This document shows, piece by piece, positions 35,226 to 45,812 of a DNA stretch of 64,000 bases. Origin of the DNA: Nodosilinea sp. FACHB-141. GTDB lineage: Bacteria > Cyanobacteriota > Cyanobacteriia > Phormidesmidales > Phormidesmidaceae. Within the stretch, counting starts at the first letter, position 1. Every line of letters starts with the position of its first letter. A program made the position numbers and the translations under genes. Under the pieces are notes generated by a model, which saw only the letters and a list, made by a program, of their open reading frames with translations, had not been told where the DNA came from and did not search any database. The DNA lies in assembly GCF_014696135.1 (NCBI RefSeq), contig NZ_JACJPP010000021.1, positions 248,001-312,000 of the forward strand. The letters are read 5' to 3'.

Positions 35226-37883
35226 ATGGCAACCCCAGAAGAGCGTATCGTCCCCACGGATCTGCGCGTTGAAATGCAAAGCTCTTACCTGGAATACGCC
35301 ATGAGCGTGATCGTGGGTCGGGCGCTGCCAGATGCAAGGGACGGGCTCAAGCCAGTGCATCGCCGCATTCTCTATGCTATGCACGAGCTGGGTTTGGCTG
35401 CCGATCGCCCCTTTCGTAAATGCGCCCGTGTAGTCGGAGAAGTGCTAGGTAAGTATCACCCCCACGGCGACACAGCGGTGTATGACGCCCTAGTGCGCAT
35501 GGCTCAAGATTTCTCTATGCGCATGCCGTTGATCAACGGCCACGGCAACTTTGGTTCTATCGACAACGACCCGCCAGCGGCGATGCGATACACCGAGTGT
35601 CGTCTGCAATCGTTGACCAGCGACTCGCTGCTGCAAGACATCGAGTCTGATACCGTCGATTTTGCCGACAACTTCGACGGCTCCCAGCAGGAGCCGGTGG
35701 TCATGCCGTCGCGGCTGCCCCAGCTGTTGCTTAACGGCTCCTCGGGTATTGCCGTGGGGATGGCGACTAACATTCCGCCCCACAACCCGGGTGAGCTAAT
35801 CGATGGCGTGATTGCACTGATCAACAACCCCGACATCACTACCGCCGAGCTGATGGAAATCATTCCCGGCCCCGACTTCCCCACGGGCGGGCAAATTTTG
35901 GGTCGCAGCGGTATTCGCGATGCTTACATGACCGGGCGTGGCTCTGTCACTATGCGCGGTGTGGCCAGCATGGAAACCATCGAGCACCGGGGCCGGCCCG
36001 ATCGCGAAGCCATCATCATCACCGAGTTGCCCTACCAGACCAACAAGGCGGGGATGATCGAGCGGATCGCCGAAATGGTGAACGAGCGCCGCCTGGAAGG
36101 GATTTCGGATATTCGAGACGAGAGCGATCGCGACGGCATGCGCATCGTGATCGAGCTGAAGCGTGACGCCTACCCTCGGGTGGTGCTTAACAATCTCTAT
36201 AAGCAGACGCCGCTGCAAAACAACTTTGGCGTCAACATGCTGGCCCTGGTTAACAGCGAACCTCAGCTGCTTGGCCTCAAGCGCATGCTGGAGGTCTTCC
36301 TTGAGTTCCGCGAAGAAACCATTGTGCGCCGTACCCAGTACGAGCTGCGCCGGGCCCAAGAAAAAGACCACATTCTTCAAGGCTATCTGATTGCTCTGAC
36401 GAATTTAGACGCCATTATCGGGCTGATTCGTAGTGCGGCCGATACCCCCGCAGCCAAGCAAGAACTGATGGATACCTACAGTCTGTCAGACTTGCAGGCC
36501 GACGCCATTCTGCAGATGCAGCTGCGTCGCCTCACCGCGCTTGAAGCCGACAAAATCCAGCAGGAGCACGAAGAGCTGGTCGCTAAAATCACCGACCTGG
36601 AAGATATTTTGGCCCGTCGCGAGCGGGTGCTCGAAATCATTACTACCGAGCTGGGTGAGCTCAAGGCCAAGCACAACAGCCCCCGCCGCACCATCATTGA
36701 AATGGATGATGCGGAACTGACCGACATCTCCCTGATTGCCAACGAGCAGGTGGTCATTCTGGTCACCGACCAGGGCTACATCAAGCGCATGCCGGTAGCC
36801 ACCTTTGAGGCTCAGAGCCGCGCCACTCGAGGCAAAGCCGGGGCCAAGATGAAGGAAGATGACGGCGTGCAGCACTTCATTACCTGCTACACCCACGACT
36901 ACCTGCTGTTCTTTAGCGATCGCGGCGTCACCTACGCCCTGCGGGCTTATCAGATTGCCGAAGGTTCTCGGACCTCGCGGGGTATGCCCATTGTGCAGAT
37001 GCTGCCCATTCCTAAAGAAGAGGCGATTACCTCGGTGCTGGCGGTGCGCGAGTTTACCGACGAGGAATACCTGGTGATGCTCACCCAGGGCGGCTTTGTG
37101 AAGAAGACGGCTCTATCCGCCTTCAGCAACATTCGCACCAACGGGTTGATTGCCATTTCCCTCGAAGAGGGTGACCACCTCAGGTGGGTGCGCCTAGCCC
37201 GCAACACCGACAGCATCTTGATCGGCTCGCGCCGGGGCATGACCATTCACTTTAAGGCTGATGACGACCAGCTGCGGCCCCTGGGTCGCCCCACGCGTGG
37301 GGTGCGGGCCATGGCTTTGCGCAACGGCGACGAGCTGATCAGCATGGATATTCTGCCTAGCCAGGTGGTGGAGGCGGTGGTGCAAGCCACAGAGGCAGGC
37401 AGCAACAGTGACGATGACGACGATATCGTGACCAACGGCAGCGAGGGTGGCCCCTGGGTGCTGGTGATTACCGCGTCGGGTCTGGGCAAGCGGGTGCCGG
37501 TGGCTAAGTTCCGCCTGCAGAACCGGGCGGGCATGGGCCTGATGGCGATTAAGTTCCGCAAGCGTGACGACGCCCTGGCCTCCCTGCTGGTGGTGGGCGA
37601 GGGCGATGAGCTAATGCTGGTGACTAACCGAGGCATTATCATTCGCCAGCGGGTAAACGATATCTCGATTCAGTCGCGCCCGGCGACCGGTGTGCGGTTG
37701 CAGCGGCTCGATGCAGAGGATGCGATCGCCGCCGTCGCTGTCGTGCCCCCCGCCCTGCAAGAAGAACCCTTCGAGGACACGGTGGAAGCGATTGTAGAGG
37801 CGATCGAGGAGGCTACCGAGGTATCCACCGAAGTGACCCTTACTGAGGCATCCACCGAAGCCGCTCTTGAGGAACCAATCTAA
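35226..37883 (+). CDS. gyrA: DNA gyrase subunit A
   Basis: The 885-residue protein cuts and rejoins DNA for negative supercoiling. The catalytic tyrosine is Tyr122 in [10 protein letters not shown]. Position 83 of the quinolone-resistance region is Thr ([11 protein letters not shown]) with Asp87 kept. The C-terminal beta-pinwheel has the GyrA box as [13 protein letters not shown]. An acidic insertion (SNSDDDDDI) lies in the pinwheel near residue 723, and the last 40 residues are a Glu/Thr/Val-rich tail of STEV/STEA repeats. No intein is present. A VOC gene follows 32 bases downstream. Confidence 0.97.
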   Translation: MATPEERIVPTDLRVEMQSSYLEYAMSVIVGRALPDARDGLKPVHRRILYAMHELGLAADRPFRKCARVVGEVLGKYHPHGDTAVYDALVRMAQDFSMRMPLINGHGNFGSIDNDPPAAMRYTECRLQSLTSDSLLQDIESDTVDFADNFDGSQQEPVVMPSRLPQLLLNGSSGIAVGMATNIPPHNPGELIDGVIALINNPDITTAELMEIIPGPDFPTGGQILGRSGIRDAYMTGRGSVTMRGVASMETIEHRGRPDREAIIITELPYQTNKAGMIERIAEMVNERRLEGISDIRDESDRDGMRIVIELKRDAYPRVVLNNLYKQTPLQNNFGVNMLALVNSEPQLLGLKRMLEVFLEFREETIVRRTQYELRRAQEKDHILQGYLIALTNLDAIIGLIRSAADTPAAKQELMDTYSLSDLQADAILQMQLRRLTALEADKIQQEHEELVAKITDLEDILARRERVLEIITTELGELKAKHNSPRRTIIEMDDAELTDISLIANEQVVILVTDQGYIKRMPVATFEAQSRATRGKAGAKMKEDDGVQHFITCYTHDYLLFFSDRGVTYALRAYQIAEGSRTSRGMPIVQMLPIPKEEAITSVLAVREFTDEEYLVMLTQGGFVKKTALSAFSNIRTNGLIAISLEEGDHLRWVRLARNTDSILIGSRRGMTIHFKADDDQLRPLGRPTRGVRAMALRNGDELISMDILPSQVVEAVVQATEAGSNSDDDDDIVTNGSEGGPWVLVITASGLGKRVPVAKFRLQNRAGMGLMAIKFRKRDDALASLLVVGEGDELMLVTNRGIIIRQRVNDISIQSRPATGVRLQRLDAEDAIAAVAVVPPALQEEPFEDTVEAIVEAIEEATEVSTEVTLTEASTEAALEEPI

Positions 37884-37915
37884 CTACTGCCCCGCCCTGG
37901 GGGAAGGAAGTCGCC

Positions 37916-38329
37916 ATGGTGGATCTGGGGTTAACCCACATTGCCCTGCCCGTTGCTGACATAGAACGAAGCATTGCGTTCTATAGGGCCTATGCAGCGA
38001 TGGAGGTGATCCACCACCGCGTCGATCAGGCGACGGGGGTCAAGGTTGTGTGGCTATCTGACCACACGCGCCCCTTTGCGATCGTGCTCATTGAGCAAGC
38101 TGAGGTGCAGCCCCTACTGACACCCCTAGCCCACTTGGGAGTTGGCTGCAAAAGTCGCGAGGCGGTGGATACCCTGTGCAACCTGGCCCGGCAGGAGGGT
38201 TGCCTACTGCAAGATCCGCAAGATTCTGGCTACCCGGTGGGCTACTGGGCCTTTTTGCGCGACCCCGATGGCCACACGTTGGAACTCTCCTATGGGCAAG
38301 AGGTTGGGCTAACCGTGGAGAGTAGCTGA
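37916..38329 (+). CDS. VOC-superfamily (glyoxalase/bleomycin-resistance-like) protein
   Basis: The 137-residue protein has the paired beta-alpha-beta-beta-beta modules of the VOC fold. The first metal-ligand His is in LTHIALPVADIERSIAFY and the terminal Glu is in FLRDPDGHTLELSYGQ. Members are isomerases, dioxygenases or resistance proteins; no substrate can be assigned. GGAAGG stands upstream of ATG 37916. It lies 32 bases after gyrA and may be read through from it. It converges with the exonuclease gene 7 bases away. Confidence 0.85.
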   Translation: MVDLGLTHIALPVADIERSIAFYRAYAAMEVIHHRVDQATGVKVVWLSDHTRPFAIVLIEQAEVQPLLTPLAHLGVGCKSREAVDTLCNLARQEGCLLQDPQDSGYPVGYWAFLRDPDGHTLELSYGQEVGLTVESS

Positions 38330-38336
38330 CGCAACC

Positions 38337-39227
38337 TTAGGCTGCTTGGTCTGTAGCTACGGCGGTGGCAGTTAGGGGAATAACCATGGCATCGTTAAGT
38401 GGGAGGTTGAAACTATCCCACCGATGCAGATATTGAGTCAGGTGATGGTCGCCTTGGGCAATGCGATCGCCCACCATTCGCCGCACCCGCTCTTCTTCCT
38501 CCATGAACTGCTCCTCGTTAAAGAACCCAGCGAACCGCGCCGTCCGCAGCCATAGCAGATAGGTACTCAGCGCATCGAACTGACTCTGCGCCGCGATCGC
38601 TCGCAAATCCCCCTCAACCCACCAATCCACCACATCATGGGGTTGCGCCCCCACCTGGCCCGGAATCCCCATCGCCGCCGCTAGTTCGTGCAGAGTAGGT
38701 GTAGCAATCCCCCAGCCGCTGAGAATACTTTTCAAATCAATATGGGCATCGCCGTGGCGGCTAAAGTAGTCGCTGCCCCAGCCCTTATCGGCCCGGCGGC
38801 AAAACTCTGCTGCCGAGACACCTGCCACCAGTCCACGCTGAAGCAAGATTGGCAGGTCAGCGGTTTGAGAATTAAAGCCCACCAGCTGAGGATGGTGCTG
38901 CCCCAAATAGCCCAGAAAAGTAGAAATCAGTTCGCCTTCATCCATCAAGCGATCGATCTGTCTGGGCAAAGTGGTTAACCGCAGGCTAATCTCCCCGTTG
39001 TTTTGCTGCTCTCGCACCACCGCCGAGACAGCGACCACACGGCACAGTGCCGTTTTAAGATGAGGCCGAGGTTTTTCTGCCGTAGCTCCAGCCTTAGCCC
39101 ACATCACCTCAAACACCTCAACATCCGGTAGCGCTGCGGGCAGGCCATACACTCGCCGCCCCGATGTCGGGTCAGGCACCCACTCCAAGTCAAAGGCGCA
39201 CACGTGCCGACTGACGGATTTAAACAT
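38337..39227 (-). CDS. 3'-5' exonuclease, PolB-exonuclease-like
   Basis: The 296-residue protein resembles the stand-alone predicted exonuclease related to the proofreading domain of family B DNA polymerases. It has the ExoI motif with FDLEW near residue 12, the ExoII region LVGFNSQTADLPIL, and DLKSILSGWG where the third acidic motif region begins. Metal-dependent hydrolysis of single-stranded ends is expected. It is adjacent to cbiX on the same strand with an 86-base gap; no functional link is evident. Confidence 0.85.
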   Translation of the reverse strand: MFKSVSRHVCAFDLEWVPDPTSGRRVYGLPAALPDVEVFEVMWAKAGATAEKPRPHLKTALCRVVAVSAVVREQQNNGEISLRLTTLPRQIDRLMDEGELISTFLGYLGQHHPQLVGFNSQTADLPILLQRGLVAGVSAAEFCRRADKGWGSDYFSRHGDAHIDLKSILSGWGIATPTLHELAAAMGIPGQVGAQPHDVVDWWVEGDLRAIAAQSQFDALSTYLLWLRTARFAGFFNEEQFMEEEERVRRMVGDRIAQGDHHLTQYLHRWDSFNLPLNDAMVIPLTATAVATDQAA

Positions 39228-39313
39228 GGCTGCTCCCTGGGCTGCGTTAAAGACTTACCTAGGCCGCTGCCCAGGCGCTTCTTTAAGCATTCCCAGCGCA
39301 ATTAGATAAGCAG

Positions 39314-40357
39314 CTAGGGCACCTGCCAGGCCCGCTGATGGTAATCGTCGGGTTCGGGAAAGAGATCTACGGGTTCGCCATGGTGGTGATGTCCGTGATC
39401 GTGAGCCTGTCCGTGGTCATGGCCATGCCCGTGATCGTGAGCGTGTCCGTGATCGTGGCCGTGCTGACCACCCCCGGCAGCCAGGCGGAATTTACACATT
39501 TCGCAGTTCATTGCTACCTGGCCCAGGTGGGTTTCAATTTCGCGATCGCGCAAAATCTGCATCAACTGAGGATGGCTACCCATCTCCGGCAGGTAGCTCA
39601 CCAGCTGTTCTGGATGGGCCGCCTGCTCCTGCTCACAGATGCCCATGATTTTCTTGATCAGCACCCCCGTAAAGAGGAAGTAGGGCAGCACAATCATGCG
39701 TTTTGGCTCATACATCCTGGCGCGGCGAAATCCCTCTTCTAGGCGGGGATGAGTAATGCCAATAAAGCAAATCTCAACTGTTTTGTAGCGGCTGCCTTCC
39801 CACACAATGCGAGCCAATTTATAGACATCGCCATTAGCATCGGGGTCGCTGGCTCCTCGACCCACAAACAGCAGCACCGTGTCTTCGCGAGCAATATTGT
39901 TGGGATTGAATCGAGGCGTATCTAGCTCCGCCAGCCGCTCCTGCCAAAGCTGAATAATGGCTGGGGTAATGCCAAAGTGGCGACCGTAGTGAAAGGTTAC
40001 CTGAGGGTGACGCTGGCGAGCCCGATCCAGTTCGTTGGTGACATCAAACTTGTTGTGGCGAGCGGCAAAGAGCAAAATTGGCAGCACCGAAATATCGGTG
40101 TAGCCCTTCTCCACACACAGATCTACCCCGTCTTGAATCGTCGGTTCTGTTAACTCTAAAAAGCAGGGAATTACGGGGCGAGAAGTGTCGAGTTTTTGGT
40201 AGGCAGCGGCAAATTCTAGAACGCGATCGCGCCCCTCCGTGTCTCGACTACCATGACCCACCAGCAACAGCGGTCGCTGGGTCGGTAGCGGCGACCAAGT
40301 GCCCGTCGCGCTGGGCGAAAAATCGTTGGGGGTAGTAATAATTGGTGCGATCGCCAT
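39314..40357 (-). CDS. cbiX: Sirohydrochlorin chelatase, long CbiX type
   Basis: The 347-residue enzyme inserts cobalt (or iron) into sirohydrochlorin on the way to cobalamin or siroheme. Two chelatase halves are visible, each starting with a strand and turn such as [17 protein letters not shown] (first) and [17 protein letters not shown] (second). The catalytic His is in GHGSRD. Toward the end come a MxCxxC motif (MNCEMC) and a stretch of about 35 residues dominated by His, Asp and Gly ([12 protein letters not shown]). These features define the long form, where the cysteines hold an iron-sulfur cluster and the His region handles metal. It is intact. Confidence 0.9.
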   Translation of the reverse strand: MAIAPIITTPNDFSPSATGTWSPLPTQRPLLLVGHGSRDTEGRDRVLEFAAAYQKLDTSRPVIPCFLELTEPTIQDGVDLCVEKGYTDISVLPILLFAARHNKFDVTNELDRARQRHPQVTFHYGRHFGITPAIIQLWQERLAELDTPRFNPNNIAREDTVLLFVGRGASDPDANGDVYKLARIVWEGSRYKTVEICFIGITHPRLEEGFRRARMYEPKRMIVLPYFLFTGVLIKKIMGICEQEQAAHPEQLVSYLPEMGSHPQLMQILRDREIETHLGQVAMNCEMCKFRLAAGGGQHGHDHGHAHDHGHGHDHGQAHDHGHHHHGEPVDLFPEPDDYHQRAWQVP

Positions 40358-40618
40358 AGGTGCTCAAAGTGCCGCAGTGATACTAAATCTAACCCTCAGT
40401 CCAGCTTAACGATATCACTGGTGAAAATTTGGCCCACAGCGGCCTAGGAGCAAACGCTAACCTAGACCCAGTTCATCCCTCAAAGCCAAATTGACCGTTG
40501 GATAATTTAAAGCCAGGGCAAGATAGCTATAAAATCGCAGCCAGATAAAAATCAGTCTGCCTGGTTATCTTAGCCCAGGCCAGAGCATAGAACCATCCTG
40601 GGGGTGGGCATTAACACG

Positions 40619-41440
40619 ATGGCAGAAACTACCGATGAAAAGCAGGAAGCCCAGCACGAGGGTCAGGGACCGGCACTGCGCGAACGCCTGCGCGGCCACC
40701 TAGACACCACCGACACGATGCCTGGTCGGATAGTCAACGGCGCGATCGTGCTGCTGATCTTTACGTCGGCCGCCATTTTTGTGATCAAAAGCTACCCCAT
40801 CTCTCCTGCCCTAGATGAATGGCTGGACTGGCTCGACTGGCTGATCGTGCTGGCCTTTACCCTCGAGTATGGTTTGCGCCTCTGGACAGCCCCGCGCCCC
40901 TGGCAGTACGCCTTTAGCCTCTACGGCCTGATCGACCTGATTGCCATTTTGCCTTCTTGGATTGGCGTCTTTGACATTCGCTTTTTGCGCTTTTTTAGAT
41001 CGCTGCGAATTTTGCGCTTAGTGCGAATCTTCAACGACCGGCTCTGGTTTGGCCAAGTAACCAGCACAGACAGCCTCATCTTAATTCGTATTTTGCTGAC
41101 GTTAGGAACAATTGTTTTTATCTACTCCGGCCTGATCTTTCAAGTTGAGCATCCCAGCAACCCCGAAGAATTCGGCACCTTTTTAGACGCGCTCTATTTC
41201 GCTGTGGTCACCATGACCACGGTAGGCTACGGCGATGTCACCCCCATTTCTGAAGCCGGGCGGGGGCTCACAGTGATGATGATTCTTACCGGCATCGCGC
41301 TCATTCCTACTCAAGTCAGCAGCCTAATTCGCCAACTGGGCCAAGTCGGTCAACACCGCCCCTGCGCCAGCTGCGGCCTAACTCTGCACGACAACGATGC
41401 CCAATTTTGCAAACGTTGCGGTACTCTTCTAGAGCCCTAG
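40619..41440 (+). CDS. Voltage-gated-like potassium channel with C-terminal zinc ribbon
   Basis: The 273-residue protein has six membrane segments. The S4-like helix carries regularly spaced arginines (RFFRSLRILRLVRIF) and the pore filter reads TMTTVGYGDV. After S6, the short cytoplasmic tail ends in a zinc-ribbon with two CxxC pairs (CASCGLTLHDNDAQFCKRCG). The filter fits potassium selectivity. The ribbon is an unusual end for such a channel and may sense metal or redox state. ATG 40619 (MAETTDEK) is preferred to a GTG at 40604. Confidence 0.85.
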   Translation: MAETTDEKQEAQHEGQGPALRERLRGHLDTTDTMPGRIVNGAIVLLIFTSAAIFVIKSYPISPALDEWLDWLDWLIVLAFTLEYGLRLWTAPRPWQYAFSLYGLIDLIAILPSWIGVFDIRFLRFFRSLRILRLVRIFNDRLWFGQVTSTDSLILIRILLTLGTIVFIYSGLIFQVEHPSNPEEFGTFLDALYFAVVTMTTVGYGDVTPISEAGRGLTVMMILTGIALIPTQVSSLIRQLGQVGQHRPCASCGLTLHDNDAQFCKRCGTLLEP

Positions 41441-41514
41441 TTAGGCAAGCCCTTCAGCCGCGCTGTTGCCTCAGTAACGAAACATAACGATTATTGAAAA
41501 AACAAATATGCCTT

Positions 41515-41542
41515 TTGCCGGATACGGTCTTTCCGGTACAAT
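41515..41542 (+). promoter_or_regulatory. Sigma70-type promoter of the ftsE-like gene
   Basis: TTGCCG (41,515-41,520) and TACAAT (41,537-41,542) are separated by 16 bases. Transcription would start near 41,549, about 100 bases before ATG 41653. Confidence 0.45.
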
Positions 41543-41652
41543 GACCACCCAAAAGCCCCGTCAGCTCTGTCCTCGGTGCTGGCTGCGCAGTTCATACGTT
41601 TTTGTCAGCCTCACCCCTGAGCCTGTCTAGCCCATCTCAGTTAGGACGCTCC

Positions 41653-42492
41653 ATGACTTCTGTGCTCCATCGCCCCACCGACGACGCCAAGCTGTCCGGT
41701 CTTCCCGAAGACGTCAAGGCTAGACTACAAGACCGCTTCAAACTTGTAGTGCCCGCCCGTTCCGCCGCCGACCCTTCTCCTGCCCCCGTGCTCGACGCTG
41801 CTCCTCCCCAAGACACCTCTGTTCAGCCCATCGTTTCCCTCAACAACGTTGAGAAGGTCTATGCCAACGGCAGCAAGGCGCTGGCTGGCGTCAATCTAAC
41901 AGTCAATCCCGGCGATTTTCTCTTCGTCACCGGCCCGTCGGGCTCGGGCAAATCAACCCTACTCAAACTGCTCTACGGCTACGAGCGCCCCACCAGCGGC
42001 AACATTCTTGTAGGCGATGAACCGATTTCTGACCTGCGGGGCAACCGCCTAGCGATGATGCGCCGCCGCATCGGTGTCGTATTCCAAGATTACAAGCTGA
42101 TTCCTAAGCGCACTGTGGCCGAGAACGTAGCCTTTGTGCTGTGGGCCCAGGGTTTTACCCGCAAAGAGATTCATCGCCGCCTCTGGCCGACTCTCAAAAT
42201 GGTGGGTCTTCAGGGCAAAGCCCAGTGCTTCCCCGACGAACTCTCTGGCGGTGAGCAACAGCGAGTGAGCATCGCCCGCGCCGTAGTCAGCACCCCACCC
42301 CTGCTGCTGGCCGACGAGCCCACCGGCAACCTAGATGCGGAGAACTCCCTTCAGGTAATCAAGATCCTCAAAAAGCTCAACTCCATCGGCATCACTGTCA
42401 TCGTCACCACCCACGACGAGCACCTGGTGCGCATTTCTAACCATCCCGTCGTGCAGATTAAGAATGGCCGTCTGCATCACCTGCGCCGGTAG
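41653..42492 (+). CDS. ftsE: FtsE-like ABC ATPase with N-terminal extension
   Basis: The 279-residue ATPase matches FtsE, the partner of FtsX in controlling septal peptidoglycan hydrolases. It has Walker A ([16 protein letters not shown]), [17 protein letters not shown], signature [14 protein letters not shown] and Walker [14 protein letters not shown] polar, Pro/Ala-rich extension of about 60 residues precedes the ATPase fold. An in-frame codon at 41602 would lengthen it further. No ftsX gene is adjacent, unlike the usual ftsEX operon. LolD-like and MacB-like ATPases are related, so the name is a best match. Confidence 0.8.
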   Translation: MTSVLHRPTDDAKLSGLPEDVKARLQDRFKLVVPARSAADPSPAPVLDAAPPQDTSVQPIVSLNNVEKVYANGSKALAGVNLTVNPGDFLFVTGPSGSGKSTLLKLLYGYERPTSGNILVGDEPISDLRGNRLAMMRRRIGVVFQDYKLIPKRTVAENVAFVLWAQGFTRKEIHRRLWPTLKMVGLQGKAQCFPDELSGGEQQRVSIARAVVSTPPLLLADEPTGNLDAENSLQVIKILKKLNSIGITVIVTTHDEHLVRISNHPVVQIKNGRLHHLRR

Positions 42493-42614
42493 TTTACTTT
42501 CCTTAACATCAACAGGTGTGCCTTATCCAATCAATAGGATAATGATCAGAGCTAACATTCAGGCGGTTTCAATCTAGGCCGCCGAATGACTTTGGACTCT
42601 GAGAGGAACGTGCT

Positions 42615-43916
42615 TTGGTCAGTACAGCCCCGTTTAAAACAGCAAAATCACAAGAAATTTTTTCCGCTGCCCAAAACCTCATGCCGGGCGGCGTTAACTC
42701 TCCGGTACGGGCCTTCAAATCAGTGGGTGGGCAGCCCATCGTATTTGACCGCGTCAAGGGCGCCTACATTTGGGATGTCGACGGTAACCAGTACATCGAC
42801 TACGTCGGCACCTGGGGGCCTGCTATCTGCGGCCACGCCCACCCCGAAGTGCTGGCAGCTCTAGCAGCGGCTTTAGAAAAGGGCACCAGTTTTGGCGCAC
42901 CCTGCTACCTTGAGAACGTGCTGGCCGAAATGGTGATTCAGGCCGTGCCCAGCATCGAGATGGTGCGCTTTGTGAACTCTGGCACTGAAGCCTGTATGGC
43001 CGTGTTGCGGCTAATGCGGGCCTACACCGGTCGCAACAAAATCATTAAATTCTCAGGTTGCTATCACGGCCACGCCGACATGTTCTTAGTGCAGGCAGGT
43101 TCTGGGGTTGCAACCTTAGGCTTGCCTGATTCTCCAGGGGTGCCCAAATCAGCCACCAGCGACACCCTGACCGCCCCCTACAATGATCTTGAAGCGGTCA
43201 AGGCCCTCTTTGCCCAAAACCCTGGGGAAATTGCTGGGGTGATTCTAGAGCCGGTGGTAGGTAACGCCGGGTTTATCACTCCTGATGGCGGCTTTCTAGA
43301 AGGGTTGCGAGAAATCACCCGCGAAAACGATGCGCTGCTGGTGTTCGACGAAGTGATGACTGGCTTCCGCATTGCCTACGGTGGCGCCCAGGCCAAGTTC
43401 AACGTCACCCCGGACCTCACCACCTTAGGTAAGGTGATTGGCGGTGGCTTGCCCGTAGGCGCCTACGGCGGTCGCCGCGACATCATGGAAATGATTGCTC
43501 CCGCGGGTCCGGTCTACCAGGCGGGCACCCTGTCGGGGAATCCCTTAGCCATGACTGCCGGCATCAAAACCCTGGAGTTGCTCCAACGCCCTGGCACCTA
43601 CGACGAGCTCGATCGCCTGACGAAGAAGCTGATTGAAGGTCTACTTCAGGTGGCTCGAGATGCAGGCCATGAGGTGTATGGTGGCCACATCAGCGCTATG
43701 TTTGGCATGTTCTTCCATGCGGGGCCGATCAGCAACTTTGAAGACGCCAAGGGAGCTGATCTGGAGAAGTTTAGCCGCTTCCACCGGGGCATGCTGGAGC
43801 GCGGCGTCTACTTGGCACCGTCGCAGTTTGAGGCCGGATTTACTTCCTTAGCCCACACCGATGCCGATATTGACGCTACGATCGCAGCCGCCCGCGACGT
43901 GCTGGCAACCCTGTAA
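42615..43916 (+). CDS. hemL: Glutamate-1-semialdehyde 2,1-aminomutase
   Basis: The 433-residue PLP enzyme makes 5-aminolevulinate, the first tetrapyrrole precursor, in the C5 pathway used for chlorophyll, heme and bilins. Diagnostic parts are [47 protein letters not shown], and the PLP-lysine region [18 protein letters not shown]. The start is TTG 42615, with GAGAGG about 9 bases upstream, and gives the normal family length. It is followed by a strong bidirectional terminator shared with apcD. Confidence 0.97.
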   Translation: MVSTAPFKTAKSQEIFSAAQNLMPGGVNSPVRAFKSVGGQPIVFDRVKGAYIWDVDGNQYIDYVGTWGPAICGHAHPEVLAALAAALEKGTSFGAPCYLENVLAEMVIQAVPSIEMVRFVNSGTEACMAVLRLMRAYTGRNKIIKFSGCYHGHADMFLVQAGSGVATLGLPDSPGVPKSATSDTLTAPYNDLEAVKALFAQNPGEIAGVILEPVVGNAGFITPDGGFLEGLREITRENDALLVFDEVMTGFRIAYGGAQAKFNVTPDLTTLGKVIGGGLPVGAYGGRRDIMEMIAPAGPVYQAGTLSGNPLAMTAGIKTLELLQRPGTYDELDRLTKKLIEGLLQVARDAGHEVYGGHISAMFGMFFHAGPISNFEDAKGADLEKFSRFHRGMLERGVYLAPSQFEAGFTSLAHTDADIDATIAAARDVLATL

Positions 43917-43980
43917 CTCGTTCAGTCGGTGCGTCACCGCTCGGGGTGACGCACCCCAGGACAGTTAGCCTACCTAAAGC

Positions 43981-44014
43981 AAAACCCCGGATTCTTGAGG
44001 AATCCGGGGTTTTT
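43981..44014. terminator. Bidirectional terminator between hemL and apcD
   Basis: AAAACCCCGGATTC (43,981-43,994) and GAATCCGGGGTTTT (44,000-44,013) form a perfect 14-base-pair stem with a 5-base loop. A-runs on the left and T-runs on the right make it work for both converging genes. Confidence 0.92.
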
Positions 44015-44028
44015 AGATTGCTCTAAAG

Positions 44029-44514
44029 CTACGACATCGCTTGGATGATGTAGTCAAAGTAGGGCTGAGCTTCGGCGGCGTCTTCGTCAGACAGCAGATT
44101 CAGAGAAGCCTCTTTTAGGCAGCGGATGGCTTCAGCCATGCCGGGTACGGGCACGTCAAGAGCGTTGTACATTTCGCGGACGCCCACAATGCCAATGGCC
44201 TCAATGGGAGTCTGGTCACCAGCCAGCACGCCGTAGGTGACCAGGCGCAGGTACCAGCCGTAGTCACGAATGCAGAGAGAACGCTGCTTTTGACCATAGG
44301 CATTGCCGCCGGGGGCGATGAAGTCGGGTCGTCGCCGCCATAGCTCTCTGCTGGCCTGGTCAACAATCTTTTTCTCGTTTTCAGACAAAGTAGCGGCAAT
44401 GCGGGTGCGCTGCTCGCCAGTCTTCAAAAATTCTTCAATGGCCTTGAGCTCGCCGGTGGTTGGGTAGCGCAGCTCGTCGTCGGCATTCAAAATAACTTGG
44501 CTAACAACAGACAT
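44029..44514 (-). CDS. apcD: Allophycocyanin alpha-B chain
   Basis: The 161-residue phycobiliprotein is the minor allophycocyanin subunit in the phycobilisome core that passes energy to photosystem chlorophyll. It begins [19 protein letters not shown]. The bilin-binding Cys is in [20 protein letters not shown] and the chain ends [10 protein letters not shown], all in line with ApcD rather than ApcA. The length of 161 is normal. It is monocistronic, away from the main apcABC locus as usual. A good promoter lies upstream and a shared terminator downstream. Confidence 0.93.
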   Translation of the reverse strand: MSVVSQVILNADDELRYPTTGELKAIEEFLKTGEQRTRIAATLSENEKKIVDQASRELWRRRPDFIAPGGNAYGQKQRSLCIRDYGWYLRLVTYGVLAGDQTPIEAIGIVGVREMYNALDVPVPGMAEAIRCLKEASLNLLSDEDAAEAQPYFDYIIQAMS

Positions 44515-44659
44515 AGTTAAAAATGACGGGATGACCTTTTTCCATAGCTAGTTTAGCGACTTGGGGGCCATCAGGGAAAGCTAAATTCTCATTTAGTTGT
44601 CGATGCTAACGGCGCTCTGAGTGGGTTTGCTGTGGCGAGAACTAGGCTAAAACGTCCAT

Positions 44660-44688
44660 TCTATAGGGAATTCTTAGGGGTTACGCAA
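44660..44688 (-). promoter_or_regulatory. Sigma70-type promoter of apcD
   Basis: On the minus strand, TTGCGT (44,688-44,683) and TATAGA (44,665-44,660) are separated by exactly 17 bases. The transcript would have a leader of about 140 bases before the ATG at 44,514. Confidence 0.5.
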
Positions 44689-44741
44689 TATTCTTCTGGT
44701 GAGAAAACAGGGGGATTTCGTAACGCTTTTGCAACAATCGA

Positions 44742-45692
44742 CTAGGTGAAAAGGTCAGCGCGGGGGCGAAAGCGTTCGGTTTGGCGGAGCTCTTCGTAGA
44801 GGGCTTTTTCGCGATCGCTTAGCCCCGTCGGCACTACCACCTCTAGCTCCACAATCTGGTCGCCCCGGCTTTCTCGGCCAATGGGGTACCCCCGCCCTGG
44901 CAGCTGAATAATTTGTCCGGTTTGCGCTCCTTGGGGTAGGGGGGTGCGCAAGGGACCATCCAGCGTGGGGATATCGATGGTGCTGCCCAGGGCAGCTTCA
45001 CTGGGGGTGATGGGCACACGGCAATACACATCGTTTCCCCGGAGGGTGTAGAAGGGATGGGGGTCAACCTGAATGCGCAGGTACAGGTTGCCACCACCCA
45101 CGCCCTGGCCCCGCAGGCGAATGCGCTGACCGGTGACCATGCCAGCGGGCATATTGACCTCTAGCGATCGCCCATCCTCTAGGCGAATGCGCTCGCGCCC
45201 TCCCCGAAAGGCTTTTTTTAGGGGAACGGTGAGGTCGGCCTCGGCATCGCGGCGGCCGGTAGTAGTGGATGGGCTATAGGTAGCGGTGTTGGTCGCATAG
45301 CCATCGTCATCGCTAGCGCTACGGCGAGCTGGGCGACGGTTGAGGAGCTGATCGACGAAAACATTGAAGTCAGGAAATTCGCCAAACCCGAAGTCTTCTA
45401 AGGAAATTCGCCCACCAAAGAAATCGCTGACGGCAGATTTACCCTGGCCTTTCTTAAAGCCCTCCTGCTGCCAGTACTCGCTGAATTTCTCGTACTGGGC
45501 GCGCTTTTCGTCGTCGGAGAGCACAGTGTAGGCTTCGCTGATCAGCTTGAACTGATCCTCTGCTGCTTGGTCGCCAGGGTTGAGGTCGGGGTGGTACTGT
45601 CGGGCGAGCTTGCGGTAGGCCTGCTTGATGTCACTAAACGTTGCTTCTCTGGAAACCCCCAGAATGTCGTAGTAGTTCCGAAAGTTCTCCAT
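44742..45692 (-). CDS. dnaJ3: DnaJ-type chaperone, DnaJ3-like
   Basis: The 316-residue Hsp40 has a J domain at residues 1-70 with the HPD motif (YHPDLNPGD). A linker rich in Gly, Phe and polar residues follows, with two beta-rich substrate-binding domains (LTVPLKKAFRGGRERIRL and VPITPSEAALGSTIDIP). It lacks the Cys-rich zinc domain, so it is CbpA-type. It lies about 120 bases downstream of dnaK3 on the same strand, separated by a G-rich repeat tract, and is the likely co-chaperone of that Hsp70. Confidence 0.92.
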   Translation of the reverse strand: MENFRNYYDILGVSREATFSDIKQAYRKLARQYHPDLNPGDQAAEDQFKLISEAYTVLSDDEKRAQYEKFSEYWQQEGFKKGQGKSAVSDFFGGRISLEDFGFGEFPDFNVFVDQLLNRRPARRSASDDDGYATNTATYSPSTTTGRRDAEADLTVPLKKAFRGGRERIRLEDGRSLEVNMPAGMVTGQRIRLRGQGVGGGNLYLRIQVDPHPFYTLRGNDVYCRVPITPSEAALGSTIDIPTLDGPLRTPLPQGAQTGQIIQLPGRGYPIGRESRGDQIVELEVVVPTGLSDREKALYEELRQTERFRPRADLFT

Positions 45693-45765
45693 GCAGGGTG
45701 GATAGGTGGGCGGGTAAGGGGGTGGGGGAGTGGGCGGGTGGATGGGTAGGGGAGTGGATGGTTCT
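45690..45765. repeat. G-rich low-complexity tract between dnaK3 and dnaJ3
   Basis: The spacer is built from variants of GGTGGATGGGTGGGCGGG. It resembles tracts at 3,866-3,900 and, inverted, 55,855-55,920. It is non-coding on both strands. Confidence 0.6.
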
Positions 45766-45812
45766 GTTGGCCGGTTCGCTCCCCTAGCTGGCAGGGCGAA
45801 GTGAAGGGTGGG

